Below the pieces are notes generated by a model that was not told where the DNA came from, did no database searches, and worked only from the letters and a program-made list of their open reading frames with translations. Shown here one piece after another: positions 22,835-30,623 of a DNA stretch of 64,000 bases; the first letter of the stretch is position 1, and every line of letters begins with the position of its first letter. The DNA comes from Alviniconcha marisindica (taxonomy: Eukaryota; Mollusca; Gastropoda; Provannidae), in assembly GCA_018857735.1 (NCBI GenBank), contig JABMCL010000825.1, positions 21,001 through 85,000 of the forward strand, in the 5' to 3' direction. Both the position numbers and the translations under genes were made by a program.

Positions 22835-25800
22835 CTCTGTCTCTCTCTCCTCTTTCTATTCCTCTCTGCCCCTCCCTCCAGCCCCCATGTCACCCTGAGG
22901 TCACCCTGTGCTGCAAACTCCAAGCACTGGTTTACGACATCCTTCCTTCAACCACTGCCATATTTAGTTACGCCATTGGTCCCAGAAAACTGTCAGCTAA
23001 CGAGCAGTTTTTTGTTGGTGCTCAAAAAATAGTAAGTTTGTTACAAACAACTCATTATATCAGATGTTTGTTTTATAACGGACCATGTTGCTTATGCCAG
23101 CTCAAATAAAACCAAAATCGTTTGAATCAAGACGGAACTTCTTTTTTTTAACCCGGGGTGGGTGCATCTCATGTTTACATACATGCTTGGGCACTAGGTT
23201 GCTTCCATAGTCTTATCAGTACCCAAACCTTTTGGAGGGCGCTGACCGCGTCGGTGGACAGCTGCGCGGAGATAAAGAGTGCCCCTTCAGTGGCGTAACT
23301 AAATCTGGCAGAGTTTGGAGAAAGGTGCCGGAAAACAGTGCTCGCAGTGTGCCTGTGCTGTTGACCCAACAGTACAATCTGTTCACACTCTCATCATGAC
23401 AGTTGCTTCTTTCATTCTTTTGACCTTTCTTTAATTAATGGACTGGATGACAAGTGGACAATTCAGAGCAAGCCAGGTAGACATGTTAACTGGCTTGGGT
23501 CCGTTGGCTAGACAAGGGTAGGCAAAAAAGGAAAATTCTCTCCATGTCTTTTTTGTTAAAGTGACCGCTGCCCCAGTCAGATCACTGCAACCTCCTTGTT
23601 TTTCAGGTTTGAGGAAGCGCAGGCAGAGAGACTCCATGCTGAGGAAGAAATGAACAGGTGGGTGTCTGTACCTGTCTCCAGCATCATCAGGGTTCTCTCC
23701 CCGCCACGCCACCCCACTTCTCTCTGTGTCTCAGATGCACACACAACACATTTTTATGTGAAGTTAGAATAATCTGTGACGTCATTTCTTCAGTGTTGCT
23801 TTACGTCCACAGAGGCCATACAGACTATGAGGGACGGGGCAGTGATGTCATCCAGCTATAGCACGAAATGTTCCTGTTCACGCGTTGTCAGTCACGGCGT
23901 TACACAAGACACTTCAAGCTTTGCATGATGAGGGGCTGTGTGAAAGTAGCTGTTTGTTTGGTTTCACTGTACCATGACTTCAGGGTTCCATCAAGCACCC
24001 CCAAAGGGAGGCCGGGGATGTCTGATGTTATCCGCCGGTCTAGAATCTTGGGGCTATCATTTGATTCCTCTTTCCCATCTCCTGTTGTTGTTGTTTTTGT
24101 TTTTGTTTTTTAACACTTCTTTGTTCTTTGCGGGAAATTTGGGTCGCAAGAGCAGCACTACCCATTTTTATTGTGTATATTTTATTTTCGTGTGTCCAAA
24201 CAATGGTACGGCTGCCAGTGTTTGGGATTTTTAACCTGCCCACAGATGTTGATGTGTGATTGCACACAGGGGCTGCATGGACACCGCAAGGGAGTCTGCA
24301 CCGAAAGTTGACTTTGGGAGAAAAATCCCTTGCCGCACCAGGGACTCGAACCTGCATCATTTTTAACCTACCTGGGGGGGGGGGGGGGGGGGGGGGGGGC
24401 GGCTATCATCAAATAACCCATCCGCAGATGCACTGTGACAGTTGTCGACATCATTGTTTTAATAACAGCAGTAAATTTAAAAAAGCTGCTGTCTAACTGT
24501 GTGTGTGGTTTGAAGGCTGAAGGCAGTGGTGGAGAAGTGCTACATGGAGAAGGATCAACTGACGTCTCAGATGGAGGAGCTGAGGGAGGCGTGCAGGAAA
24601 ACTAAAGAGGTGAGACGTGCGTACAGGCACTTCCTCTTGGCTGTCCGAAGGTATCTCATCGGTGTATGCATAAATTCGTATCTACAAACAATACCACAAG
24701 AAGAAGTGATGTCAAATTCTGTTTACTTCCCTTTGCCCCCCCACCTTAAAAAATCATATCTACAAACAATACCAGGACAAGAAGTGATTTCAAATTCTGT
24801 TTACTTCCTTTGCCCCCCCCCCCCCCCCCCTTTAAAAATTCACATCTACAAACAATACCACAACAAGAAGTGATTTAAAATTACCTCATATTATAAATTA
24901 TATTTTCTTCCCTTTGCCCCCCCCCCCCCCCCCCCCTTACTCCCTGTTACATTCCTTCTGTGTGCCTTTATGTGTGTGTGTGCAGGTGTGGTTTTGCGAG
25001 GAATACAATATTATAGTTGTATATTTTTTTGAGGTTTTATGCATACATATTTGTTGATCTTGTAAACGCTGTGTGCTCACCCTTGTTGGTGAGATACAGC
25101 GCTATAGAAAAGACCACTATTATTCTTTTTCCATACTTACTTGACATACCTAAAGTAATTTTTTGCCTTTTTATACAGCCTTATATATTGTATGCATAGA
25201 TGCCAAAATCCAGTGAAGCAAATGCATAGGCGTAGTTGCCTGAGTGACAGAACAGAGTGAGTTCCTGTGCTTTTGTGACAATCCTCCCAGAGGCTGGGAG
25301 TATTTAGTATCAAGAAGTTAATCCATGTAAGAAATAAATTAAACTTACACTCATTTTCAAACTACTTACTGTGCATACTCTGACAGATCCAGCATATTTG
25401 CTTGCACCTGCTCTTATGCGTGTGGCTGTGTGTTTGAATGTTCAAGAACGTGTCGTTTGAATGTTCAAGAATGTGTCTGTGTATTTGAACCTTCAAGATG
25501 AAGGCCCTCTAAGCGCTTAGGGCTATTCAAGGCTGGGCATGCCAAATGTGTGTTATTATTAAGTGCTGCCTGGAGATGCCCCAACACTTCTTTTTAATTT
25601 ATGTCTAACCAGTATACACATATGTTAACTTTTACTTCTGTCTCCCCGGCACCCTTATCCTCCCTCCTGCGCCTGGGATATGCCTGCAGAAACTTGCCGA
25701 GTCGGACCAACGCTCTCAAGAGCTGGCCGACTTCAATGCGGTACTGGCCGGTCACGCCAATCACCACCAGAAACTCATGTACATGAAGAAGATACAAACT

Positions 25801-27049
25801 GACTACAACGCAATAAAGGAGGTGGGTTTTGCAGTCACTTCCATCACAGTGTTGTTGCCAGCATCAGATGATTCGTCATCACGTGTTCAGCAATTCATCA
25901 TTGTTGTCATGCAGTTCCTACCTGTACATATATATATATATACACAGTCACCCATGATACATGAGTTCACAGGACTGTGTGTGTGGCTGCATTTGTTTGT
26001 AAAAGGAGAGGAAGAGACGGAACAAATGTGTGTCGTGCATTGATACAGTGTAAGTAAGTACAGGGATAAGTCATTTTGACCGAGACATCACGTGTCTGTT
26101 ATTAGTTTTTTGCAGATCAGTACTCAAATACAATCAATTTTTTTTAAAGTTTAGTAATGCAAGACCGCAAAAATAAAACAATTTAAAAAGCCATACACAT
26201 GTATATGATCTATTTGCATGTGTACACGCACAGGGGACCTTGGTTTATAGTCTCATCCACAGTACTGCGACAGGTGTCAGAGAACCCCAGTGCAACAACC
26301 ACTTGACATCGCTTGCTTTGGCTCAGAGCTCACCCAGTGTCCCCTCTGGGTTCTTTTTCTTTTTCTTTCCAAAACACTTTAAGGGTGTAGCTACCTACTG
26401 GACTTGCCTCAGAACACACGCACTCTATTACATGTCAAATTATGGTTTTTGTTGTTATTATTGTTGTTGTTTCAGAAGTATGACTCAGTGTTCAAAACAC
26501 TTTAAGGGTGTAACCACCTGCTAGACTTGTCTCAGAACATACACACCTCTTTTACATGTGAAATGACAGGTTTTTGTTGTTGTTGTTTCAGAAGTATAAC
26601 AAAGTGTTCAAAACACTTAAAGGCTTTAGCCACCTACTGGACTTGCCTCAGAACATACACACCTCTGTTACATGTGAAATGACAGGTTTTGTTGTTGTTT
26701 CAGAAGTATAACAAAGTGTTCAAAACACTTAAAAGGTGTAGCCACCTACTGGACTTGCCTCACACACTCTATTACATGACAAATGATGGTTTTTGTTGTT
26801 GTTTTAGAAGTATGATGAAGTGTTCAAAACACTTAAAAGGTGTAGCCACCTACTGGACTTGCCTCACACACTCTATTACATGACAAATGATGGTTTTTGT
26901 TGTTGTTGTTTCAGAAGTATGACGAAGTGGCAAAGGAAAACTACTCCCTGCGCTTACGGCTGCCAGCTAGTCCTCTGCGGGACCGCACCAACATGCCCCC
27001 GCTGACTCCCCAAACAGCAGCAGAAGACAAAGAGTGTTTGCCCGTCTGA
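1608..27049 (+). CDS. KIF15: Kinesin-like protein KIF15 (kinesin-12), 3' portion: end of motor domain, full stalk, C-terminus
   Basis: Plus-end-directed mitotic kinesin; in vertebrates it works with TPX2 and kinesin-5 in spindle bipolarity. I assembled 27 exons by reading frame and splice sites: 1608-1666, 2223-2286, 3529-3759, 6071-6232, 6729-6939, 7169-7200 (tentative), 8201-8245, 9332-9511, 10006-10206, 10540-10647, 12029-12134, 12875-13005, 13924-14118, 14517-14597, 14977-15135, 15928-16122, 17234-17332, 18030-18077, 18572-18702, 20101-20185, 20860-20969, 22536-22661, 23607-23657, 24516-24609, 25690-25821, 26915-27049. They sum to 3171 nt, that is 1056 codons plus TGA, with all phases closing. 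The 5' motor exons are left of the window. About 310 missing motor residues plus 1056 is close to the 1388 aa of human KIF15. The stalk is heptad-rich coiled coil. Nearly every intron carries a minisatellite. Confidence 0.95.
2553..2641 (+). repeat. 14-bp minisatellite
   Basis: Units of the form CACACTGCCACAGT, about six copies, with decay toward the end. Confidence 0.8.
3088..3480 (+). repeat. 33-bp minisatellite interrupted by an insertion
   Basis: Units containing GCATCCATGAATAAAGTGAA with a TTGTGCATC tail. A 57-bp foreign sequence at 3328-3384 splits the array. Confidence 0.9.
3328..3384 (+). mobile_element. 57-bp insertion with 12-bp target-site duplication
   Basis: The insert carries GGTGTTTTATGCCC and TATATCAGGGCGAT. 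It is flanked by identical AAGTAAAATTGT at 3316-3327 and 3385-3396, inside a minisatellite. The same module, reversed, is at 49215-49280. The perfect duplication suggests a recent insertion; the mechanism is unknown. Confidence 0.75.
3529..6232 (+). CDS. KIF15: KIF15 neck and first coiled-coil exons
   Basis: Exon 3529-3759 (77 codons) begins AVVNEDTQGNVAHLQAEI, the neck sequence typical of kinesin-12 just after the motor, and ends GAG|GTGAGG. Exon 6071-6232 (54 codons) begins ALLQLLSAMKEEVKKKDRV and ends AAT|GTGAGT. Both are phase 0 on each side. They are GC-rich compared with the AT/TG-rich introns. The 2.3-kb intron between them is mostly a 56-bp minisatellite that starts exactly at the donor. 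Confidence 0.93.
3760..5690 (+). repeat. 56-bp minisatellite starting at a KIF15 donor
   Basis: About 34 copies. Unit: GTGAGGCTTTACGTG, TATTAAATTTGGGTG, CCTGTAGTTTGTACAT and CTGTGGTCAG. The first unit starts with the actual donor of the exon ending at 3759, and each later unit repeats CAG|GTGAGG, a strong donor-like site. The last few units are diverged. Confidence 0.97.
6333..6384. repeat. Near-perfect 52-bp palindrome
   Basis: Two 26-bp arms meet at GGTAAT|ATTACC, with only two mismatches that would be G-U pairs in RNA. It lies in the KIF15 intron after 6232. Confidence 0.9.
6399..6516. repeat. Inverted repeat with loop
   Basis: Left arm 6399-6434 (TTCACAGAAATGATTCTGG onward) pairs with right arm 6473-6516 with a few gaps, around a loop of about 38 bp. 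It is adjacent to the palindrome at 6333. Confidence 0.85.
6729..6939 (+). CDS. KIF15: KIF15 stalk exon
   Basis: Encodes a coiled-coil stretch with LHLEQYPQVAQLDQQLHSLR and ends NRLAELEQAFRNLQAASLK. This fits the kinesin-12 region where a conserved 'HP/YP ... N-x-x-L' segment precedes an LEKAF-like motif. The acceptor is TTTTCAG. The donor (AAGG|GTTGGT) is weak, and a 16-base G run follows closely. The exon ends in phase 1, which matches neither frame of the exon at 8201 directly, so another exon must lie between (see 7169-7200). Confidence 0.85.
7169..7200 (+). CDS. KIF15: KIF15 32-nt microexon (tentative)
   Basis: Between the exons at 6729 and 8201 the frame only closes if a phase 1 to phase 0 exon is present. 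After a good acceptor (TATTAACAG) the sequence reads, with the carried G, DLKEENKKCHS and meets a weak donor TCA|GTATTG. The charged, heptad-compatible residues suit the stalk. An alternative is an end at 7190 (AA|GTGTCA) joined to an acceptor at 8160, giving a longer next exon beginning at 8161. Including 32 nt makes the total exon length divisible by three. Confidence 0.5.
7440..7965 (+). repeat. Minisatellite of about 100 bp resembling the 8200 splice junction
   Basis: Five or so units, each with GTCCTCAGCCAGGGGAGAAT and GGTCCAGCGTGTCC. The same bases stand at 8160-8196, directly before the exon at 8201. The array seems to have copied the acceptor region. Confidence 0.85.
7990..8150 (+). 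repeat. 18-bp minisatellite
   Basis: TTGTTGTAGGGAGTGCTG repeated with length variants. Confidence 0.85.
8201..8245 (+). CDS. KIF15: KIF15 short stalk exon
   Basis: Fifteen codons, KLREKVEALEEENQQ, between CATCCAG and GTAAGC, a strong donor. The coiled-coil composition and phase 0/0 fit the neighbours. The reading frame is open further upstream, so the acceptor CCTCAG at 8167 or GGTAG at 8160 could extend the exon. The 33 bases upstream also recur in the preceding minisatellite (7440-7960), so the true acceptor needs RNA evidence. Confidence 0.8.
8340..9160 (+). repeat. 22/44-bp minisatellite with acceptor-like units
   Basis: Alternating TGTTGACAGCTAAGTGAATT and GTGTTCAGCTGAGTGAGTT units, about 18 dimers. 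Each TGACAG|CT and TTCAG|CT resembles the true acceptor TTGACAG|CTGAAG at 9331. Confidence 0.95.
9164..9331 (+). repeat. Tandem 84-bp duplication carrying copies of an exon start
   Basis: Copies 9164-9210 and 9248-9294 match the first 43 or so bases of the exon at 9332. Each is preceded by TTGACAG and followed by AGA|GTGAGT, a near-perfect donor that the true exon lacks at that point. Confidence 0.93.
9332..10647 (+). CDS. KIF15: KIF15 central stalk exons
   Basis: Three phase-0 exons. 9332-9511 begins LKKQGTQEKQGWESKVASLQ and ends QTIK|GTGCCG. 10006-10206 begins GLTPTRDTYSLRTRT, a less coiled, acidic linker, and ends EEIQSLQ|GTACTG. 10540-10647 begins QMNSSLQERVNEYEADMLHL and ends SSLNE|GTCAGT. 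The first exon's 5' end is tandemly repeated twice upstream of its acceptor, at 9164 and 9248. Confidence 0.92.
10680..11215 (+). repeat. Minisatellite of about 50 bp with pseudo-exon units
   Basis: About ten units of GTGGCTGTCTTGCAG, then CTGTAAACTGAAGGAAGATG, then GTAGGTGGTG. Each holds an acceptor-like and a donor-like site 20 nt apart. Confidence 0.93.
11268..11775 (+). repeat. 27-bp minisatellite
   Basis: Units of CTTGCATGTATGCTTGTG plus CTGTTCTGT, with a variant TTGCATAAGCACTTG. The unit is nine codons long, so several frames stay open on both strands without being genes. Confidence 0.95.
12029..15135 (+). CDS. KIF15: KIF15 stalk exons, middle block
   Basis: 12029-12134 (begins MLSKERSESGEKSKEQEKS, ends phase 1 with T|GTAAGT). 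12875-13005 (completes TAT, then AREEVRDYQLLLQSSDKEL). 13924-14118 (LLQVQSVVETLGRQLEEETK onward). 14517-14597 (EVENRLAAEKEEQQKLQERS onward). 14977-15135 (EEQLVEVTQLRQQLEDVN onward). All are strongly predicted coiled coil with Leu at heptad positions. An alternative in-frame acceptor at 13932 would drop LLQ from the third exon. Confidence 0.92.
12185..12795 (+). repeat. Minisatellite of about 95 bp
   Basis: Six units with ACAAACCTGTTGGCCATTAA and GAACCTGCAGCTGGCAGAGC. Confidence 0.92.
13006..13575 (+). repeat. Minisatellite of about 80-88 bp after a KIF15 donor
   Basis: Seven units with GACTGTTTCAGTGGGACACT and ACCATGAATATGGCTGAAAC. The first begins within about 20 bp of the donor at 13006, and units contain GTCAGT near the same place. 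Confidence 0.92.
13740..13945 (+). repeat. 67-bp triplicate of an acceptor and exon start
   Basis: Three copies of CCGCATCACAGCTGCTGCAG, the last being the real acceptor and start of the exon at 13924. Upstream copies continue as GTGGTGGAATAACGGTGG, similar to exon bases. Confidence 0.9.
14125..14400 (+). repeat. Minisatellite of about 80 bp
   Basis: Three and a half units with AAAGAGCCTATTGGCTGC and GCTGAATCAGATTTTTGC, beginning just after the donor at 14119. Confidence 0.85.
15136..15720 (+). repeat. Minisatellite of about 130-145 bp starting at a KIF15 donor
   Basis: Four units containing GTCAGTT, TTACATGGTGTGGTCC, AGCATCACAGTG and CTCTTCCACACAG. The first GTCAGTT is the real donor (CGG|GTCAGT). 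Short pyrimidine-rich stretches vary between units. Confidence 0.85.
15928..18077 (+). CDS. KIF15: KIF15 stalk exons, distal block
   Basis: 15928-16122 (EALQQQVQRVQELRTKLQES onward). 17234-17332 (KEMLNEDLAFYQEQNEKNVQ onward). 18030-18077 (DEKETMQKEAQLLKAE). All are phase 0/0 with clear AG and GT sites (TTGGCAG, TTTGCAG, CGAAACAG; GTGTGA, GTGAGC, GTAATC). The intron before 17234 is filled by a roughly 64-bp minisatellite that runs right up to the acceptor. Confidence 0.92.
16245..17233 (+). repeat. Minisatellite of about 64 bp ending at a KIF15 acceptor
   Basis: About 15 units with CAACCTGTTGGTTCACAG and TCATTATTCACACTTGTTG. The last partial unit, GTGCAATGTTTGCAG, contains the true acceptor of the exon at 17234. 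Confidence 0.93.
18572..20185 (+). CDS. KIF15: KIF15 exon pair joined by a U12-type intron
   Basis: 18572-18702 begins NRDLLQLIERDGRLRLINQH and ends with GC of an Ala codon. 20101-20185 supplies T, then VHEKKLAAMVEELTRGREQW onward, ending LK|GTCAGC. The junction restores GCT (Ala) in phase 2. The donor is GTATCCTT, and CCTTGAC lies 9 nt before the AG, both minor-spliceosome consensus elements. The intron (1398 bp) holds two minisatellites. Confidence 0.88.
18960..19470 (+). repeat. Minisatellite of about 47 bp in the U12-type intron
   Basis: About ten units with TTATTTTACTGGTCTCAG and TTTTGTCTTTCCTGTGTG. Confidence 0.93.
19500..20065 (+). repeat. 29-bp minisatellite in the U12-type intron
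   Basis: AGCTGTGTAGTTAAAGTG, then TGATTAAGACT, with periodic variants. About 18 units, ending just before the branch site. Confidence 0.92.
20375..20705 (+). repeat. 42-bp minisatellite
   Basis: Eight units with GTTTAAAACAGACAAGTAAA and GCTATGATTATACACT. Confidence 0.92.
20860..24609 (+). CDS. KIF15: KIF15 stalk exons with phase-2 chain
   Basis: 20860-20969 (GELAALRQEVWQKDALSKKC onward, ends AG). 22536-22661 (C completes Ser, then IRQMQEVNDAERSEIQ onward, ends CA). 23607-23657 (G completes Gln, FEEAQAERLHAEEEMN, ends AG). 24516-24609 (G completes Arg, LKAVVEKCYMEKDQLTSQ onward, ends KE|GTGAGA). Each split codon gives a sensible residue, which strongly supports the model. The acceptor of the last is poor in pyrimidines (GGTTTGAAG). 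Confidence 0.9.
21510..21860 (+). repeat. 66-bp minisatellite
   Basis: Five to six units with AAAATGGCACAGTGCCCTGT and GTTAGCCCTAGCAGAG. The length is divisible by three, so frames stay open. Confidence 0.92.
22325..22375 (+). repeat. A-rich and CA microsatellite
   Basis: A-rich stretch followed by a (CA)n run ending near 22374. Confidence 0.85.
22790..22850 (+). repeat. (CT)n microsatellite
   Basis: TCTC repeats with a few interruptions, in a KIF15 intron. Confidence 0.95.
22900..23395. repeat. Foldback of a dispersed repeat
   Basis: A plus-strand copy at about 22910-23010 (CACTGGTTTACGACATCCTT, ATTTAGTTACGCCA) faces an inverted, diverged copy at about 23270-23390. A third, plus-strand copy begins at about 63925 and runs off the right edge. 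Confidence 0.7.
23795..23845 (+). repeat. Dispersed module, copy
   Basis: GCTTTACGTCCACAGAGGCC followed by GAGGGACGGGG. Related copies are at about 34855-34915 and 47937-47985; the last is joined to a tRNA-derived SINE, so this is probably its 3' part. Confidence 0.6.
23985..24115 (+). repeat. Dispersed repeat, copy 2
   Basis: Shares CCCCAAAGGGAGGCCGGGGA and ATCATTTGATTCC with 805-930. Confidence 0.75.
24240..24375 (-). mobile_element. SINE-like fragment with B-box
   Basis: On the minus strand it reads GGTTCGAGTCCCTGGTG, a Pol III B-box like that in tRNA-derived SINEs, followed by a non-tRNA body. The head is cut off at a G-run of more than 20 bases (24375-24400). Confidence 0.55.
24805..24940 (+). 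repeat. Poly-C runs in short tandem copies
   Basis: Three copies of a segment with ATCTACAAACAATACCA and CTTTGCCCCCC. The C runs differ in length, up to more than 20. Confidence 0.85.
25690..27049 (+). CDS. KIF15: KIF15 C-terminal exons
   Basis: 25690-25821 reads KLAESDQRSQELADFNAVLA then GHANHHQKLMYMKKIQ and ends in KE. This resembles the conserved NAVL-x-GHxNxxQKIxY region near the KIF15/Xklp2 C-terminus. The last exon 26915-27049 reads KYDEVAKENYSLRLRLPAS and ends KECLPV, then TGA. The final part is Pro-rich (PASPL, PPLTPQT) and probably unstructured. Decayed copies of the last exon's first bases precede it in the intron. Confidence 0.93.
26345..26914 (+). repeat. Minisatellite copying the last KIF15 acceptor and exon start
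   Basis: Five units. Each has GTTGTTTCAGAAGTATRAC followed by AAGTGTTCAAAACACTT and CTACTGGACTTGCCTCA. The last exon itself starts TTTCAG|AAGTATGACGAAGTGG at 26915. Confidence 0.93.
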
Positions 27050-28179
27050 CACAAAGCCTAGCTCTTTGTAAATGATGTTGGGCTTTTTGTTTTGTTTTCT
27101 TTTGAAAGGTATTACATTTGGGCTTCAGCACCTTTTGTTACTGCTCTTGGTCTTCACATGTTGACTGGAAAGTATTATTTCTGATGCACACACTCCTGCA
27201 TTGTTAAGCACAATTCACACATTGTTGTGCACAATGTGCCAATGCTGTGTTATGTTCTTTATGGATTTTGTTGGGGGGGGGGGGGGGGTAATTCTTATGA
27301 TGTTGCTGCTATTGTATTTGTCATTTCATGTAAGCAGACACTTATGTGAAACATGCACCCTGCATCCATCCATGCATCTAAACAGATTTCCCACTGCATT
27401 GCACATTGCTTTGTCTGTGTTCACTATTGTGTTCAGTACATATAATTATGTGGTTTTTGTTGTACTGGGGCCATAGCAAATGTACACTAAGTTGCCATTT
27501 TAAGAATGTCCAGTAGCCATTTTTATATTTTATTCAAATCTTTCTGACCTCTTGTCTCAGGTTGTCTTTCTGTTTGTTTTTTAACCTGTCACTTCAGAAC
27601 TGTGGGGCCATAGAGGCAACCATCTCTAAGACTGCATGTTCAAAAACTCATTTCTACATGTACCCATCACCAAGCACCACCCCTTTCTCCCCCCCCACCC
27701 ACCATGTATAGAATGTAGTTTTCAGATGACTTTGTTCCTTTCTTGTGAAAGTAGGTGACTACGTATAACAAACGTTTTACCCAGGCAATTAATATATTGA
27801 GGATTTCCATATTTGGACTGTCCTGAGCTGTACATTACGTTGTACAAGGCCTATTTGTATGTGTTATTTAATTTTCACTTATGCTTATGAAACGAGCAGT
27901 CAGGACTTACTTAGGAAGGTGAAGCAGTGCTGGAATTGTGTGGTGGAAACCAGAATGAGAGTCAACATGAAATAAGCACCTCTGGCCAGCCGTCCATCTT
28001 CAGTGCAGTGAGGAAACGCTGAAGATTTGCACTGGGAGGACACATGGCTAGATTCTTTATATTCTTGTTTAAGGGTGGGTTGCAAAATTGATGGGCATGC
28101 TCACTCCTGATCTGGTCTCCACCAAGGATTCATTAGAATCCCAACAATGCTTCTTCTTCTTCTTAAGTAAGTCTCGCTT

Positions 28180-28500
28180 TGTTGTTCATAGCTGTGCATA
28201 GTTCTAATTGTTCATAGTCTACTCTCACTTTGTTGTTCATAGCTCTGCGTAGTTCTGATTGTTCATAGTCTACTCTCGCTTTGTTGTTCATAGCTCTACA
28301 TAGTTCTGATTGTTCATAGTCTAACTCTCACTTTGTTGTTCATAGCTCTACATAGTTCTAATTGTTCATAGTCTACTCTCACGTTGTTGTTCATAGTCTA
28401 CTCTCACTTTGTTGTTCATAGCTCTACATAGTTCTGATTGTTCATAGTCTACTCTCACTTTGTTGTTCATAGCTCTACATAATTCTGATTGTTCACAGGT
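28180..28500 (+). repeat. 51-bp minisatellite
   Basis: Six units with CTTTGTTGTTCATAGCTC and TGATTGTTCATAGTCTA. Confidence 0.92.
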
Positions 28501-29574
28501 CTAACTCCCCTTCAGTGGATGGTTATAAAAAAATAAGGCTGGTATGGTTTGAGCTGTCACAGATTTAACGCCTTTTGAGCACCAATGAAAAACATCAGCT
28601 GACAGTTTTCAGAGGCCTATCGCTATGGCATAACCAGTGGTTGGAGGAAGGATGTAAACCAGCGCTTTCAGTTGCAGGTCAAACGTGTTGTTTACAACAT
28701 ACTTGTGGTCATTGCTGAAAAGCAGGTGGCATTTTTAATGCAAGAATTTATTAGTGTTTTAATAATGAATTGTACATTTTATTACATCTATGTGCTAACA
28801 ACATGTGAAGTGCAAAGGTTACTCACTGGATTATAACCTAGGCTATGTATAGATTTCAATCCAGCATGTATTTTTGTCAGAAGCACCAAGCTATTTTGTT
28901 GTCTCAGTTGTGAGAAATGCCCATTCCAGTTAAAGGGAAAAGTATGCATTGTCTCAAATCATGTTACACACTTGTGCCTACTCCCCTTGTCCTCATACTT
29001 TCAACATGTTACCAGATTTATAGTATTTTTATTTTAAAATAGCATTGCAGTATTTGTCTAGATAGTTTTGCAATGAACAATAACAGCAGAACATCCAGTA
29101 AGAATGCTGTATCATTAATTGCTTGGATGGGATTATTGCATTGGTTTTGGTGGCAGTCAGCATGATGTATTGCAAAGTTCACTTTTCCTTCTTCTTTTTT
29201 CATCCTGCAGGTTTTACAATGAAATGTTGCAGAATAATACATGTCCATATAAAAATGAATACTGTATGCAGTGTTGAGTTATGGTGTGTTTGAATGGTAG
29301 CGCTGAGTTATGAAGTGTTCACTGTTGACTTTCAAACATTGTCAGACACTTCTAAACAAATAAGATAGGAATGGGTAGCACTGCCCTTAATGATTAATGA
29401 AAAAAAGGGAGATTTTTTTCTCTCCCTCGTATCAGGACAGTCTGTCTCCTTGTAAGTGTTCACACATGACGGGTGACAGAAAGTGCAAACTAAGAGGTCC
29501 TGTATCTTAAACCTGATGTACTGACCAACTAAAGGCTCACCCCAACCCCTCATTTGTAACAGTTTCTGGTTCTC

Positions 29575-30560
29575 ACATCCAGGTTCTTATTCAGTACTTC
29601 ACTCACTCACCCATCATGTGTTCCATGTCCAGGTTCCACTTCAATGCTTCATTCACTCACACTTCACGTGTTCCACGTCCAGGTTTTTCTTATTCAAGGC
29701 TTCACTCATCCTTTGTATGTTTCACGTCCAGGTTCTTATTCAGTGCTTCACCCACCCACCCTTCATGTTCCACATCCAGGTTAATATTCTGTGCTTCACC
29801 CACCCTTCATGTTCCACATCCAGGTTAATATTCAATGCTTTACTCACCCGTGTTTCACATCCAGGTTAATATTCAGTGCTTCACTCACCCTTCTTGTTCC
29901 ACGTCCAGGTTAATATTCTGTGCTTCACCCACCCACCCTTCATGTTCCACGTCCAGGTTAATATTCTGTGCTTCACCCACCCACCCTTCATGTTCCACGT
30001 CCAGGTTAATATTCAGTGCTTCACCCACCCTTCATGTTCCACATCCAGGTTAATATTCAATGCTTTACTCACCCTTGTTTCACATCCAGGTTAATATTCA
30101 GTGCTTCACTCACCCTTCTTGTTCCATGTCCAGGTTAATATTCTGTGCTTCACCCACCCACCCTTCATGTTCCACGTCCAGGTTAATATTCTGTGCTTCA
30201 CCCACCCACCCTTCATGTTCCACGTCCAGGTTAATATTCAGTGCTTCACCCACCCACCCTTCATGTTCCATGTCCAGGTTAATATTCAGTGCTTCACTCA
30301 CCCTTCATGTTCCACATCCAGGTTAATATTCAGTGCTTCACTCACCCTTTGTATGTTGCACATGTTTTCTTATTCAATGCTTCACTCACTCACCCTTCAT
30401 ATGTTCCATGCCAGGTTTTTCTTATTCAATGCTTCACTCGCCCTTCATGTCCACGTTCTTATTTAGTGCTTCACTCATTCACCTTTCGTATGTTCCATAT
30501 CCAGGTTCCAATTCAGTCCATCATTCACTCTCCCCTTTATATGTCCATGTTCCAATTTCG
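29575..30560 (+). repeat. 41-45 bp minisatellite
   Basis: About 22 units with GGTTAATATTCAGTGCTTCA and TTCATGTTCCACGTCCAG. Outer units are more diverged than the centre. Confidence 0.95.
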
Positions 30561-30585
30561 TGCTTCACACCCTTCATGCATTCAA

Positions 30586-30623
30586 AATAAAATAAAAACA
30601 GAATTTGAAAGATTGTGTTTATT
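30586..30623. promoter_or_regulatory. Possible back-to-back poly(A) signals between convergent genes
   Basis: AATAAA occurs twice on plus (30586-30591 and 30591-30596), and TTTATT at 30618-30623 is AATAAA on minus. They lie between the KIF15 stop (27049) and the EMC8 stop (36417). They could end both transcripts, but each UTR would be long (about 3.5 and 5.8 kb), so this is weak. Confidence 0.25.

Larger units (their letters stand above)
27050..30600 (+). other. KIF15 3' UTR / downstream region
   Basis: No coding sequence seen. It holds a G-run (27271-27288), a 51-bp minisatellite (28180-28500) and a 41-45 bp minisatellite (29575-30560). No canonical AATAAA was found until two overlapping ones at 30586-30596, so the transcript either uses a variant signal earlier or has a long 3' UTR ending near 30610. 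Confidence 0.4.

Noticed and set aside
22546..23109. A 187-aa plus-strand frame
   Set aside because: It begins as the KIF15 exon 22536-22661 but then reads through its donor, a CT microsatellite and a dispersed repeat.
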